DNA from: CANKHA01 sp963750965
GTDB taxonomy: Bacteria; Pseudomonadota; Alphaproteobacteria; Rhizobiales; Xanthobacteraceae
DNA length: 64,000 bases
Assembly (NCBI GenBank): GCA_963750965.1
Contig: CAVVSK010000007.1
Coordinates: 1-64,000, forward strand
Reading direction: 5' to 3'
Position 1 is the stretch's first letter; the number at the start of each line of letters is the position of its first letter. This document shows positions 42,991-52,637 of the stretch, piece after piece. Made by a program: the position numbers and the translations under genes. Under the pieces are notes generated by a model. It saw only the letters and a program-made list of their open reading frames with translations, made no database searches and was not told the DNA's origin.

Positions 42991-43589
42991 CACGGCTTCT
43001 GCTCCCAATGCGGCCTGAGATTGCGGATGATGTGGCGCGCCAATAATCCGGCGATGAGCGGCGCCGGCGTCGAGAGAAGAATACGCCAGCCGACGAATTC
43101 AGGACCGAAGAAAGGAATCTCCCACACCAGCGCCCGCGTATAACCCATCAGCGTCCAGCTCGTGAGGAATGCGACCGTCGCGCCGACGTCCGCTCCCATG
43201 ACCAGCAGGGCGCTGGCGACCGGATAGATCGTCACCGGCCCCCCCGGAAGAATCGCGCCCAATACCGTCGCGACAAGAAGGCCGACGAATCCGGATTCCG
43301 CACCGATCCATTTCGCCACCAATTCGCGCGGCATCAGGCGTGCGAGAAAGGCGCCGAGCAGGCAGCCGGCGGCGACTTTCAACAGCACATCCGCGAACAG
43401 GCGAAGGTCGTGATAAAGAATTTCAAAAAACTTTTCCGAACCGTCGCGGAAATAGACCACGGCGGCCGCGGCGCTCATCATCACCAGGATCGCGGCAGTC
43501 GGCCAATCGAACGGCTTGCGCTTGCGGCGTTTGATGATCGGTTGCGGAGGCGGCACGGCTGGTGCGGGCGGTGGCGTTTCAATCGTCAC
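42990..43589 (-). CDS. Permease half (DUF318/ArsP-like), N-terminal-type partner
   Basis: A 199-aa membrane protein. The GTG at 43589, four bases after the eda stop, is the first start giving a sensible N terminus (TIETPPPAPAVPPPQP, then a basic KRRKRKPFDW anchor). Four or five helices follow; the central GAESGFVGLLVATVLGAILPGGPVTIYPV repeats the motif of the downstream partner. Most DUF318 permeases are one chain of about 300-350 aa, so here the two repeats are encoded separately. Both lie in an operon with eda. Confidence 0.68.
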   Translation of the reverse strand: MTIETPPPAPAVPPPQPIIKRRKRKPFDWPTAAILVMMSAAAAVVYFRDGSEKFFEILYHDLRLFADVLLKVAAGCLLGAFLARLMPRELVAKWIGAESGFVGLLVATVLGAILPGGPVTIYPVASALLVMGADVGATVAFLTSWTLMGYTRALVWEIPFFGPEFVGWRILLSTPAPLIAGLLARHIIRNLRPHWEQKP

Positions 43590-43593
43590 GAGG

Positions 43594-44223
43594 TCACCGC
43601 CGCAACGAAGCCGCGGCACGGGCCAGCGCCGTGATCCGTGAAAAATCGCCGGCCTCCACCGCCTCACGCGGGACGACCCAGGTGCCGCTGACCGCGATCA
43701 CGTTCGGCTGCGCCAGATAGTCGGCAGCGTTTCTTTCGTCCACGCCGCCGGAGGGAACGAATTTCAACCGCGGCAGCGGGCCGGCGATCTGCCGCAGGAA
43801 TTCGATGCCGCCGCTGCTGGATGCAGGGAAGAATTTCAGCACCCGAAAGCCATGCTCGGAAAGCGCCATGGCCTCCGAGGGCGTGGCGCAGCCCGGCACC
43901 ACGGGGAGCGGAGCCTTGGCCAAAGCGACCGCCAGCTCCGGCGGTGTGCCCGGTGTGACGAGAAATTGCGCACCGATCTCCAGAGCGAGCTGGATGTCCG
44001 CGAGGCGGGTGACGGTGCCGATACCGAGCACTGCGTCCGGCACCTCGCGCGCGATGGCGCGAGCGGCCTCGGCCGAGGCGTCGGTGCGAAGCGCGACCTC
44101 GATCAACGGTAGCCCGCCGGCGACGAGCGCCCGCGCCAGCGGTACCGCTTGTTCGACGCGCTCGATGGTGAGCACGGGCAGCATTGAGACGCGGGTGAGA
44201 AGCGGCGTGGGATCGGGCGGCAT
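43594..44223 (-). CDS. eda: KDPG aldolase
   Basis: A 209-aa 2-dehydro-3-deoxy-6-phosphogluconate aldolase, class I. It splits KDPG to pyruvate and glyceraldehyde-3-phosphate in the Entner-Doudoroff route. Motifs: GGLPLIEVALRTDASAEAA (catalytic Glu), VLGIGTVTRLADI, FLVTPGTPPELA, LPVVPGCATPSEA, FRVLKFFPASSSGG with the Schiff-base Lys, and KFVPSGGVDERN. Its probable partner kdgK lies 3 kb away. The permease pair follows on the same strand. Confidence 0.94.
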   Translation of the reverse strand: MPPDPTPLLTRVSMLPVLTIERVEQAVPLARALVAGGLPLIEVALRTDASAEAARAIAREVPDAVLGIGTVTRLADIQLALEIGAQFLVTPGTPPELAVALAKAPLPVVPGCATPSEAMALSEHGFRVLKFFPASSSGGIEFLRQIAGPLPRLKFVPSGGVDERNAADYLAQPNVIAVSGTWVVPREAVEAGDFSRITALARAAASLRR

Positions 44224-44290
44224 CCGTCCTATGTGCGGCTTGGCGTGGCGGGTGGCAAGCTGCTACCTAGCCGCAAGACGGGGATTCGCC

Positions 44291-44662
44291 ATGGGCTATG
44301 CGATCGTTTTTCTCGGCGGCGGCATCGGAGCCGCGCTGCGCCATGGCGTCAATCTCGGCGCGGCACGCTGGCTCGGGGCCGGCTTTCCGTTCGGCACCTT
44401 GATCGTCAATGTCACCGGCTCGCTGATCATGGGCCTGATCGCCGGCTATTTTGCCTTCAAGGGCGATGCATCGCAGAACTGGCGGCTGTTCCTCACCACC
44501 GGCATCCTCGGCGGCTACACCACATTCTCCGCCTTTTCGCTGGACGCCGCCGTGCTCTATGAGCGCGGCGAGGTGGGGCTGGCGGCGATCTATGTCGTCG
44601 CCTCGGTCGTGCTGTCGATCGCCGGGCTGTTCGTAGGGATGTGGCTCGCGAAAGCCCTTTAA
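44291..44662 (+). CDS. crcB: Fluoride ion exporter CrcB (Fluc)
   Basis: A 123-aa membrane protein with four helices and Fluc motifs GGGIGAALRHGVNLGAA, FPFGTLIVNVTGSLIMGLIAG and TTGILGGYTTFSAFSLD. It exports fluoride as a dual-topology dimer. The 67-base upstream gap shows no convincing fluoride riboswitch. It is divergent from eda and converges on bioB. Confidence 0.95.
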   Translation: MGYAIVFLGGGIGAALRHGVNLGAARWLGAGFPFGTLIVNVTGSLIMGLIAGYFAFKGDASQNWRLFLTTGILGGYTTFSAFSLDAAVLYERGEVGLAAIYVVASVVLSIAGLFVGMWLAKAL

Positions 44663-44678
44663 CCGCTCGTTCCCGCGA

Positions 44679-45668
44679 TCATTCCATCGGTATCATGCCC
44701 AACCGTTCCAACAGCTGCATGTCCTTGTCATGCGCGCGGTTGGGGGTGGTGAGCAGCTTCGGCCCGTAGAAGATTGAATTGGCGCCGGCGACGAAGCACA
44801 AGGCTTGCGCCTCATCGGTCATGTCCTCGCGCCCGGCGGAGAGCCGCACCATCGATTTCGGCATGGTGATGCGCGCCGCCGCAATGGTGCGCACGAAGTC
44901 GATGGCGTCGAGCTTCTCGCGGCCGGCGAGCGGCGTGCCTTCCACCTGCACCAGCATGTTGATCGGCACGCTTTCCGGATGCGACGGCAGGCTCGCCAGT
45001 GTCGCGATCATGCTGATGCGGTCCGCCTCCGCCTCCCCCAATCCGATGATGCCGCCGCAGCACACATTGATGCCGGCCTCGCGCACGGCGCTGAGCGTAT
45101 CGAGCCGGTCCTGATAGGTGCGCGTGGTGATGATCTTGCCGTAGTGTTCCGGCGAGGTGTCGAGGTTGTGGTTGTAATAATCAAGGCCGGCGTGTTTCAG
45201 CCGCGCCGCCTGGGCAGCCGTCAGCATGCCGAGCGTCACGCAGGTTTCCATGCCAAGCGCTTTGACGCCTTCCACCATGGCGCAGACCTGCTCGAGATCG
45301 CGATCCTTGGGCGAGCGCCAGGCCGCGCCCATGCAGAAGCGGCTTGCGCCTGCGGCCTTCGCGGCGCGCGCGTCCGCCAGCACCGCCTCGAGCGCCATCA
45401 ATTTTTGCGCTTTGACGCCGGTGTCGTAATGCACACTTTGCGCGCAATAACCGCAATCCTCCGGACAGCCGCCGGTCTTGATCGACAACAGCGTGGAAAT
45501 CTGCACCTCGCGCGGATCGAAATTCTCGCGATGGATGCGCTGCGCTTCGAAGATCAGCTCGGGAAACGGCAGCGCGAACAGCGCGGCGACTTCCGTGCGT
45601 GTCCAGTCATGCCGGACGGCGCCGAGATTCAAGCGGGCGGCGGACGGCAGCGATTCGGCAAGGGACAT
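44679..45668 (-). CDS. bioB: Biotin synthase
   Basis: A 329-aa radical-SAM enzyme that inserts sulfur into dethiobiotin. The SAM cluster motif is CPEDCGYCAQS (C-X3-C-X2-C); other conserved parts are STLLSIKTGGCPEDC, RFCMGAAWRSPKDRD, HNLDTSPEHYGKIITTRTYQDRLDT and the 2Fe-2S ligand region AGINVCCGGIIGLGE with RLSAGREDM. The start at 45668 gives the usual N terminus. No other bio genes are near; it follows the binding-protein gene by 22 bases. No BioR site was seen. Confidence 0.96.
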   Translation of the reverse strand: MSLAESLPSAARLNLGAVRHDWTRTEVAALFALPFPELIFEAQRIHRENFDPREVQISTLLSIKTGGCPEDCGYCAQSVHYDTGVKAQKLMALEAVLADARAAKAAGASRFCMGAAWRSPKDRDLEQVCAMVEGVKALGMETCVTLGMLTAAQAARLKHAGLDYYNHNLDTSPEHYGKIITTRTYQDRLDTLSAVREAGINVCCGGIIGLGEAEADRISMIATLASLPSHPESVPINMLVQVEGTPLAGREKLDAIDFVRTIAAARITMPKSMVRLSAGREDMTDEAQALCFVAGANSIFYGPKLLTTPNRAHDKDMQLLERLGMIPME

Positions 45669-45690
45669 TCGTTCTTTCAATTCGTTGGAG

Positions 45691-46558
45691 TTAATTCGCA
45701 ATATCCGCTGGCACATTGCCTTTGCGGATCGCGGGAACCACCGGCGGCTGGCCGGTATCCTCCAGGATCTTCTGCCCTTCCGGGGACAGGATCAGCCGCA
45801 CGAAATCCGCCGCCTCCTTGGCATTCTTCGCCGTGCCCGGGACGGTGGCGGCGTTGCGGATCGCCTCGCTCATGTTCACGCTGGCGGGAAAGCGCAGGAT
45901 ATCGACGTCGTTTTTGGCGGCGACCGCGGCCGAGAGATAGACGACGCCGGCATTGGCGGTGCCTTCCCGTACTGCCTTGACGGTGTCGGGCACGGAATTG
46001 GCGGCGATCGCGCCATCGATGATTTTCTGCGCAAGGTCCGGCTTGCCCTCGAGATTGGTCGCGCGCTTGACGAACTCGATGGTGCGGGCGGTGCCGAGAT
46101 CTTTCTCACCGGTGATGCGCGCGAATTTCACCTCGGGCTTCGCCAGGTCGGAGACCTGGCGGATCGTCAGCGGATTTCCTTTTTTGGTGATGATGGCCAT
46201 CTCGTTGGCGGAAAAAACGACGTACCAGGAGGCGGCGTCCTGGCCGCCGGTGGTCTTTTTGCCGATCAGGTCTTCGTCGATCACCGCGGTCGCGGATGGC
46301 GCGAAGACGTCGCAGGTCTCGCCCTTGATGATGCGCTCGGCCAGCGCCTTGGACGTGCCACCCGTGAGATTGATGGTGATGCCGGCGTTCTTGCCCTCGA
46401 AGGCCTTCTTCAGCGCGGCCATCGGGCCGGCGAGTGAATCCGGCGTGAAAGACTTCAACCGTGCCCGCCCCTGCCCTGCTGATGCCTGTCATTGCAACGG
46501 CGCTCCCGATGCAGATCAACGTGATGAGTTTGGCAATGGACGCAGAAAAACCCCTCAT
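45691..46558 (-). pseudogene. Molybdate/tungstate-type ABC substrate-binding protein, frameshifted
   Basis: The signal peptide (MRGFSASIAKLITLICIGSA...) and the start of the mature protein (GTVEVFHAG) are in one frame and the rest (SLAGPMAALKKAFEGKNAG to NVPADIAN) in another. Dropping one base near 46437 restores VFHAGSLAGPM, the ModA/WtpA oxyanion-binding start, and gives about 288 aa. GGTSKALAERIIKGETCDVFAPS and a C-terminal FVRLILSPEGQKIL are typical. No permease or ATPase lies beside it. Function as a molybdate or tungstate receptor is inferred from family and from the formate dehydrogenase nearby. Confidence 0.72.
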
Positions 46559-46641
46559 TAATTCCTCCCCCCGTTATCGAGTCAGCGCATCTGTTTTAGA
46601 ACAGCGAGGGCTCTTTGTCCTATCCCTTTGGATCAAGGCCA

Positions 46642-46935
46642 TCACCCCCGCTTCTTGTGATAGGCGTGGATTTCCACGCCGCCCGCTTCCCACACACCGT
46701 TTGTGTGATAGGGATCGCTCTCGACAAAGTCCTTTACGGCCGCGCGGTCCTTGGCCTCGATTATGAAGAGCGAGCCGATCGGCGTTTCGTTATCGTCCGC
46801 CACGAAGGGTCCCGCGGTGATAACGCCGACGCCGTATTTCTCGCTGGCGTCAAGATGCTGGCGGTGCGCCTTGTAATGCTTGGCCCGGGTGTTGATCGCG
46901 TCCTTCTTATCCATGGCATGAATGACGAAGAGCAT
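46642..46935 (-). CDS. YciI-family protein
   Basis: A 97-aa dimeric ferredoxin-like-fold protein. LFVIHAMDKKDAINTRAKHYKAHRQHLD has the family His, and GPFVADDNETPIGSLFIIEAKDRAAVKDFVESDPYHTNGVWE includes the conserved Asp-Pro-Tyr. The biochemical role of the family is not settled. It is divergent from the DUF3297 gene. Confidence 0.88.
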   Translation of the reverse strand: MLFVIHAMDKKDAINTRAKHYKAHRQHLDASEKYGVGVITAGPFVADDNETPIGSLFIIEAKDRAAVKDFVESDPYHTNGVWEAGGVEIHAYHKKRG

Positions 46936-47015
46936 GGCGGAACTCCTGCTGAAACCTACGCTATGCTAGCCTGCCGCACCGCCCCGTGTCAGGCCGAAAG
47001 AAGAAAGACGTATTG

Positions 47016-47258
47016 ATGAGTGATACCCCGCCCGACCGTCTCTCCAACGATCCCAAAAGCCCCTATTACGACGCCGAAGCGCTGGCGCGCGACGTCGGCA
47101 TCCGCTTCGCCGGCAAGGAGAAGACCAATGTGGAGGAATATTGCGTGAGCGAGGGCTGGATCCGCGTGGCGGCGGGCAGTGCCCGCGACCGCTTCGGCAA
47201 TCCGCTGACAATAAAGTTGAAAGGCCCGGTGGAGCCATACTTTAGGAAGAAGGCCTAA
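47016..47258 (+). CDS. DUF3297 family small protein
   Basis: An 80-aa conserved protein (MSDTPPDRLSNDPKSPYYD, GIRFAGKEKTNVEEYCVSEG, GNPLTIKLKGPVEPYF). Soluble, unknown function, widespread in proteobacteria. The ATG at 47016 gives the family N terminus; an upstream in-frame ATG at 46986 adds a basic stretch and is rejected. A copy of the CTCGTCCCCGCG repeat follows the stop. Confidence 0.85.
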   Translation: MSDTPPDRLSNDPKSPYYDAEALARDVGIRFAGKEKTNVEEYCVSEGWIRVAAGSARDRFGNPLTIKLKGPVEPYFRKKA

Positions 47259-47262
47259 GTCC

Positions 47263-47302
47263 CCTCGTCCCCGCGGAAGCGGGAACCCAGGCGAAACTGG
47301 AT
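47263..47302 (+). repeat. Short palindromic repeat, CTCGTCCCCGCG family, copy 1
   Basis: CTCGTCCCCGCGGAAGCGGGAACCCAGGCGAAA-type sequence forms a CCCGC/GCGGG hairpin. An inverted relative occurs at 57484-57521, with the central segment differing at only a few positions. It lies between the convergent DUF3297 and DUF4168 genes. Confidence 0.7.
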
Positions 47303-47312
47303 TGGAAGACCA

Positions 47313-47930
47313 CTATTGCGGGCCGCCCATCAGCGGTTGCAGGCGATCGTAATTCTTCGTCACCAGTTCGGCATTGGCGGGATATTTCAGCTTCGGAACC
47401 GACGTCGATGCCTGCTGCAAATCCTTCAGGATCTGTTGCTTCTGTTTCGCCGGAATCTTGCTATTGCCTTGCACCGCCGCGATCTCCCGCCTGATCAGCT
47501 CTTCGGGATTGTATTGCTTGCTCTGCGGATCGATGCCGCCAAAGACCATCCCGATATTCGTCCCGACGTCGCCGAACTCATCGAAGTCCTTAAAGCCATT
47601 CTTCTTCGCAATGGTCTCCATCTGCGACATGATCTGCTTGCTCGGCTGCGCGTTGCCTTTGAGCTTGGAGGTGATCGGCGCGATTTCCTTCTCCGTCGCG
47701 ATAAAGGCGTCGATCTGCGTCTGCGTCAGCTCGATCTCCTCGATCTCCATCTCCTCCGGCTCAGCCGGCTGCTGTTGCGCCGGCCGCTGCGCCTGCGGCC
47801 GATTGCCCTGTGCCGCGGCCGGAAGCATTTGCACGGCAAATATCGCCGCGACAAACACTGCCGCCGCGATCAACCGCCTGAAACACGTGAGATCGCACCC
47901 GCCGGAGCGGATCGTGTGATGCGTCATCAT
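47313..47930 (-). CDS. DUF4168 exported protein
   Basis: A 205-aa protein with a signal segment (about 18-42, RRLIAAAVFVAAIFAVQML...AAAQ) and a Gln/Pro/Glu linker. The DUF4168 region follows (IELTQTQIDAFIATEKEIAPITSKL, AIAKKNGFKDFDEFG-like helices), with a helical C terminus rich in Gln/Lys. The start at 47930 has GGAG seven bases upstream and follows the formate dehydrogenase alpha stop by four bases, so it may be co-transcribed. FdsC and FdsD, usual operon members, are missing here. Function unknown. Confidence 0.75.
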   Translation of the reverse strand: MMTHHTIRSGGCDLTCFRRLIAAAVFVAAIFAVQMLPAAAQGNRPQAQRPAQQQPAEPEEMEIEEIELTQTQIDAFIATEKEIAPITSKLKGNAQPSKQIMSQMETIAKKNGFKDFDEFGDVGTNIGMVFGGIDPQSKQYNPEELIRREIAAVQGNSKIPAKQKQQILKDLQQASTSVPKLKYPANAELVTKNYDRLQPLMGGPQ

Positions 47931-47934
47931 GCGC

Positions 47935-50854
47935 CTACTCCGCTGCTTCGCGCGGCATTTCCACCGCCGGCTCCACTCGCGCCGCGCAATATTTGAATTC
48001 AGGAATCTTTCCAAACGGATCGAGCGCGGGGTTGGTCAGCAGATTGGCCGCCGCCTCGACATAGGCGAAGGGGATAAACACCACGCCATCCGGAACGGAG
48101 TCATCCTGGCGGGCAGAAAGCTCAACCACGCCGCGGCGGGTGGAAACCCGCACCATGTCGCCCGGCCTGATGCCGAGTTTTGTGATGGTGCCGCGCGACA
48201 AGCCTGCGACAGGACCCGGCTCCAATGCATCCAGCACTGAGGCGCGGCGCGTCATCGCTCCGGTGTGCCAATGCTCGAGTTGGCGGCCGGTGGTGAGGAT
48301 GAAAGGATAATCCGCGTCCGGCATCTCGTCCGGCGCGCTGTATTTGGTCGCCACCAGCTTAGCCAGGCCGTTCGGGCGTGGAATGCCCGTGTCGAACACG
48401 ACGTCGCGGCCGGGAATATCCGGTCCGTCGGTCGGATAAGTGACGTGATATTCCCGCTCGACGCGCTCCCAGGTAATGTTGTCGAGCGCCGGCATCAGCC
48501 TCGCCATCTCGGTGAAGACCTCGCTGACATGCTGGTAGTTCCACTTGCAGCCGATGCGCTGTGCGAGATCCTGGATGATCCACAGATCCTGCCGCGCATC
48601 GCCCGGCATCGGCAGCGCCTTGCGGCCCATCTGCACCTGACGGTTGGTATTGGTCACCGTCCCATCCTTCTCCGGCCAGGCGGAGGCGGGCAGGATGACG
48701 TCGGCATAGGAGGCTGTTTCGGTCAGGAAAATGTCCTGCACCACGAGATGCTCGAGATGTGCCAGCGCAGTGCGCGCGTGGTTGAGGTCGGGATCCGACA
48801 TCGCGGGGTTCTCGCCCATGATGTACATGCCCTTGATCTCGTCGTCATGCACGGCATCCATGATCTCCACCACGGTCTTGCCGCGCTTGGGGTCGAGCGT
48901 CACACCCCAGGCCGCTTCATATTTGGCGCGGATCTGCGGATCCTCCACCGACTTGTAGTCCGGGAAGAACATCGGGATCAGACCGGCGTCGGAAGCGCCC
49001 TGCACGTTGTTCTGGCCGCGCAGTGGATGCAGCCCGGTGCCGGGCCGTCCGATCTGGCCGCAAATTAGCGACAGCGCGATCAGGCAGCGCGCATTGTCGG
49101 TGCCGTGGGTGTGTTGTGAAACGCCCATGCCCCAGAAAATGATGGCGCTTTCGGCGCGCGCGAAGGTGCGCGCGACCTTGCGCAGCACGTCAGGCTCGAT
49201 GCCGCAGATCGGCGACATTTCTTCCGGCGTGAAAGGCTTCACGCTCTCGCGCGAGCTGCTCGAAGCCCTCGGTGTTGCTCTGGACGTATTGCTGGTCATA
49301 GAGCTTCTCTTCGATGATGACGTTGAGGATGCCGTTGAGCATCGCCACGTCGGTGCCGTTCTTGAACTGCAGCATCTGCCAGGCGTGGCGCGCCAGCGCA
49401 TGGCCGCGCGGATCCATCACGATCAGCTTGGCGCCGCGCTTGGCCGCCTGCTTAAAGAAGGTGGCGGCGACCGGGTGGTTCTCGGTCGGGTTGGCGCCGA
49501 TGACGATGATGACGTCGGAATTCTTGCATTCGTTGAAGGTCGCGGTGACCGCCGCCGAGCCGACGCCTTCCAGCAGCGCGGCCACCGACGAGGCGTGGCA
49601 CAGCCGCGTGCAGTGATCGACGTTGTTGGAGCCGAAGCCGGTGCGCACCAGCTTCTGGAACAGATAGGCCTCCTCATTCGAGCCCTTGGCCGAGCCGAAA
49701 CCCGCTAATGCACGAGGCCCGTCGCGGTCGCGGATTTTTACCAGGCCCTTGGCGGCGCGCTCCATCGCCTCTTCCCAGGTGGCCTCGCGGAAATGCGTCC
49801 AGGGATTGGCCGGATCGACCAGATCGTCAGCATGCTTGGGAACGCCCTCCTTGCGGACCAGCGGCTTGGTCAGGCGCTGCGGGCTGGTGACATAGTCAAA
49901 TCCAAAGCGTCCTTTCACGCAGAGCCGGTTTTCATTCGCGGGGCCTTCGCGCCCGGTCACCGCGATCAGCTTGTCGTCCTTGATCTGGTAAGTGAGCTGG
50001 CAGCCGACGCCGCAATAAGGGCAGACGCTGTCGACCTTGCGGTCGGGGTACTCGGTGCGGACGTTCTGCTCGTTGACCAGCGTGGCCGGCATCAACGCGC
50101 CGGTCGGGCAGGCCTGCACGCATTCGCCACAAGCGACGCAAGTGGAATTCCCCATCGGGTCGTCGAAGTCGAAGACGATCTTTTCGTTATGACCGCGGCC
50201 CGCCATGCCGATGACGTCATTGACCTGCACTTCGCGGCAGGCGCGGACGCAGAGATTGCAGTGAATGCAGGCATCGAGATTGACCGCCATCGCCACATGG
50301 CTGCGGTCGGACGCCGGCTGCTTCTCGCGCTCGGGAAAGCGGCCGGTCTCGATGCCCATCTTGTCGGCCCAGCTCCAGAATTTCGAAACGGGATCATGCG
50401 AGGTGGCGCGCTCGGGCTGATCGGAGACCAGGAGATCGAAGATCATCTTGCGTGCGGTCTTGGCGCGGTCATTGGAGGCATTGACCTTCATGCCGGCGGC
50501 GGGCTTGCGGATGCAGCTCGCGGCCAAGACGCGCTCGCCCTCGATCTCGACCATGCAGGCGCGGCAATTGCCGTCGGCGCGGTAACCCGGCTCCGGCGCA
50601 TAGCACAGATGGGGAATCTCCACGCCTTCCCGCTTGGCGACCTGCCAGATGGTCTCGCCCGCGCGCGCGACGACCTCGCGCCCGTCAAGGGTGAAGGCGA
50701 CGGTGGCCGGACCCTTGCCGGTGCCTTCGACGCTCTCCACCGGACCGGTATGCGTGGTGCCGGGCTTGCCGGCATGGATGTTGTCGCCGCCTGCCGCGCC
50801 CTGCTTGTCGTGGCCATAGCCGACAGGTTTTTGATCTTTGCCGTTGGTCGTCAT
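47935..50854 (-). pseudogene. fdsA: NAD-dependent formate dehydrogenase catalytic alpha subunit, frameshifted
   Basis: A protein of about 972 aa once one base near 49250 is removed (join at EGFEQL and RESVKPFTPEEMSPICGIEP). An N-terminal 2Fe-2S NuoG-like domain, 4Fe-4S ligands CIHCNLCVRACREVQ and CVACGECVQACPTGA, a cluster at CPYCGVGCQLTYQIKDD, and molybdopterin-domain motifs follow. The active-site Cys is in NVDHCTRLCHASSVAALLEG. MGVSQHTHGTDNARCLIAL and GENPAMSDPDLNHA lie after the break. It oxidises formate to CO2 at a Mo- or W-bis-MGD site and passes electrons to the fused NAD-reducing subunit. The match on both sides suggests sequence error. Confidence 0.88.
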
Positions 50855-50858
50855 GATG

Positions 50859-52574
50859 TCACCATTTCCCCATCGGCTTGCTCAGGTCCTCGGGAAAATA
50901 TTTGAGTACGCAAAGGAGCGGGTTGGGCGCCGCCTGGCCGAGGCCGCAGATCGAGGCGTCGCGCATGGCGGTGGAAAGCTCGGTCAGCAGCGCCGCATCC
51001 CACGGCCCCTGCTCCATCAATTTCACCGCCTTCTCGGTGCCGACGCGACAGGGCGTGCACTGCCCGCAACTCTCGTCCTCAAAGAAACGCATGAGATTGA
51101 TTGCGGTTGCCTTCATGTCGTCCTGCTCGGAAAGAACGACCACCGCATGCGAGCCGATGAAACAGCCGTGTTTTTCCAGCGTACCGAAATCGAGCGGAAT
51201 ATCCGCCATCGAGGCCGGCAGGATGCCGCCCGACGCGCCGCCCGGCAGATAAGCCTTGAAGCTGTGGCCATCTGCCATGCCGCCGCAAAATTCGTCGATC
51301 AATTCGCGTGCGGTGATGCCGGCGGGGGCAAGTTTCACACCGGGATTCTTCACCCGGCCGGAAACGGAGAAGCTGCGAAAACCCTTGCGCTCGTGCCGCC
51401 CCTGCGAGGTGAACCAGGCCGCGCCCTTCTCAAGGATATCGCGCAGCCAATACATCGTCTCGACATTCTGCTCGAGCGTCGGGCGGCCGAACAAGCCGAC
51501 CTGCGCGAGATAGGGCGGGCGGTGGCGCGGCAACCCGCGCTTGCCTTCGATCGATTCGATCATCGCGGATTCTTCACCGCAGATGTAAGCGCCCGCCCCA
51601 CGCCGCAGATGCAACTTGCTATGCGGCGAAAGGCCGGCCTGCTCGACCTTGGTCAGCTCTTCCAGCAGCATCAGCCGCAGTTCGGGATATTCATCGCGGA
51701 TGTAGATATAGGTCTCGACCGCCTCGACCACCCAGGCGGCGATCAGCATGCCTTCGATGAAACGGTGGGGATCGAGGGCGAGATAATGCCGGTCCTTGAA
51801 GGTCCCGGGCTCGCCCTCGTCGGCATTCACAGCGAACAAGCGCGGGGCGGGCTCATTGCGCACCAGCGTCCATTTGCGGCCGGTGGGAAAGCCCGCGCCG
51901 CCAAGGCCGCGCAGTCCGGAATCGTCTACCGCCTTGATGATCTCTTCGCGCGTGCGGCTGCCATCGAGGCAGGATTTCAGCAGCGCATAGCCGCCCTCGG
52001 CGCGGTACTGCTCAAATGTCTTACCCGGATGCAACGCATGCGCATGCGGCTTATCCTTCACGGCAGCCGCGACCTTCCCTGCATTCGCTTCGAAAGTCTG
52101 CACGTGACCGACGGCACACACCGGCGCGTGGTCGCAGGCGCCCATGCAGGGCGCGCGCAGCACGCGCACGCCGGCACCGAGTTTCCCCGGCAGCTCGGCG
52201 AGCAGCTTTTCGGCGCCCGCCATCGCGCAAGACAGCGAGTCACAAACACGCACGGTGACTGCGGGCGGCGATAATTCGCCTTCCTTCACCAAATCGAAAT
52301 GCGCGTAAAAGGTCGCGACTTCATAGACTTCGGCTAGTGCCAATTTCATCTCGGCGGCGAGCGCGGCGAGATGCGCGGCGGAAAGACAGCCATAGGCGTC
52401 CTGGATGAGATGCAAATGCTCGATCAACAGATCGCGCCGGCGCGGCTTGTCGCCGAGCAGCGCGCAGACCTCATCGAGCGCCTGCGGATCGACCTGCCGG
52501 CCTTTCGGCGTGCGGCGCGGCCTGCGGTTTGGCTGCGCGCCGCTGGCGCGTGGGGGAGGCGTTTGAATATTCAT
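50859..52574 (-). CDS. Formate dehydrogenase NAD/FMN subunit, fused NuoE-NuoF type (FdsG-FdsB fusion)
   Basis: A 571-aa subunit. The N-terminal NuoE-like part (about 30-190) has 2Fe-2S cysteines in VCDSLSCAMAG and APCMGACDHAPVC. The NuoF-like part binds NAD and FMN (GLRGLGGAGFPTGRKWTLVR, NADEGEPGTFKDR, GAYICGEESAMIESIEG), with the 4Fe-4S motif ESCGQCTPCRVGTEK. A fused form is known from Methylorubrum FDH1 and relatives, whereas Fds operons encode two proteins. It lies four bases before the alpha gene. It is divergent from the LysR gene. Confidence 0.93.
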   Translation of the reverse strand: MNIQTPPPRASGAQPNRRPRRTPKGRQVDPQALDEVCALLGDKPRRRDLLIEHLHLIQDAYGCLSAAHLAALAAEMKLALAEVYEVATFYAHFDLVKEGELSPPAVTVRVCDSLSCAMAGAEKLLAELPGKLGAGVRVLRAPCMGACDHAPVCAVGHVQTFEANAGKVAAAVKDKPHAHALHPGKTFEQYRAEGGYALLKSCLDGSRTREEIIKAVDDSGLRGLGGAGFPTGRKWTLVRNEPAPRLFAVNADEGEPGTFKDRHYLALDPHRFIEGMLIAAWVVEAVETYIYIRDEYPELRLMLLEELTKVEQAGLSPHSKLHLRRGAGAYICGEESAMIESIEGKRGLPRHRPPYLAQVGLFGRPTLEQNVETMYWLRDILEKGAAWFTSQGRHERKGFRSFSVSGRVKNPGVKLAPAGITARELIDEFCGGMADGHSFKAYLPGGASGGILPASMADIPLDFGTLEKHGCFIGSHAVVVLSEQDDMKATAINLMRFFEDESCGQCTPCRVGTEKAVKLMEQGPWDAALLTELSTAMRDASICGLGQAAPNPLLCVLKYFPEDLSKPMGKW

Positions 52575-52637
52575 GGCGAGCTCCAGAGCTCAAAGTCGGT
52601 CTCCAGGGGCTTCCAGACAATCCCCCAAAGTCCATGG

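Noticed and set aside
44224..44290. Fluoride riboswitch before crcB
   Set aside because: The conserved GGCGAUGG-type and pseudoknot segments are missing from the short gap.
45669..45690. BioR operator before bioB
   Set aside because: No TTATCTATAA-like palindrome is present in the 22-base gap or just upstream.
49240..49260. Programmed frameshift in fdsA
   Set aside because: There is no slippery heptamer with a downstream pseudoknot, and similar single-base breaks occur in seven other genes.
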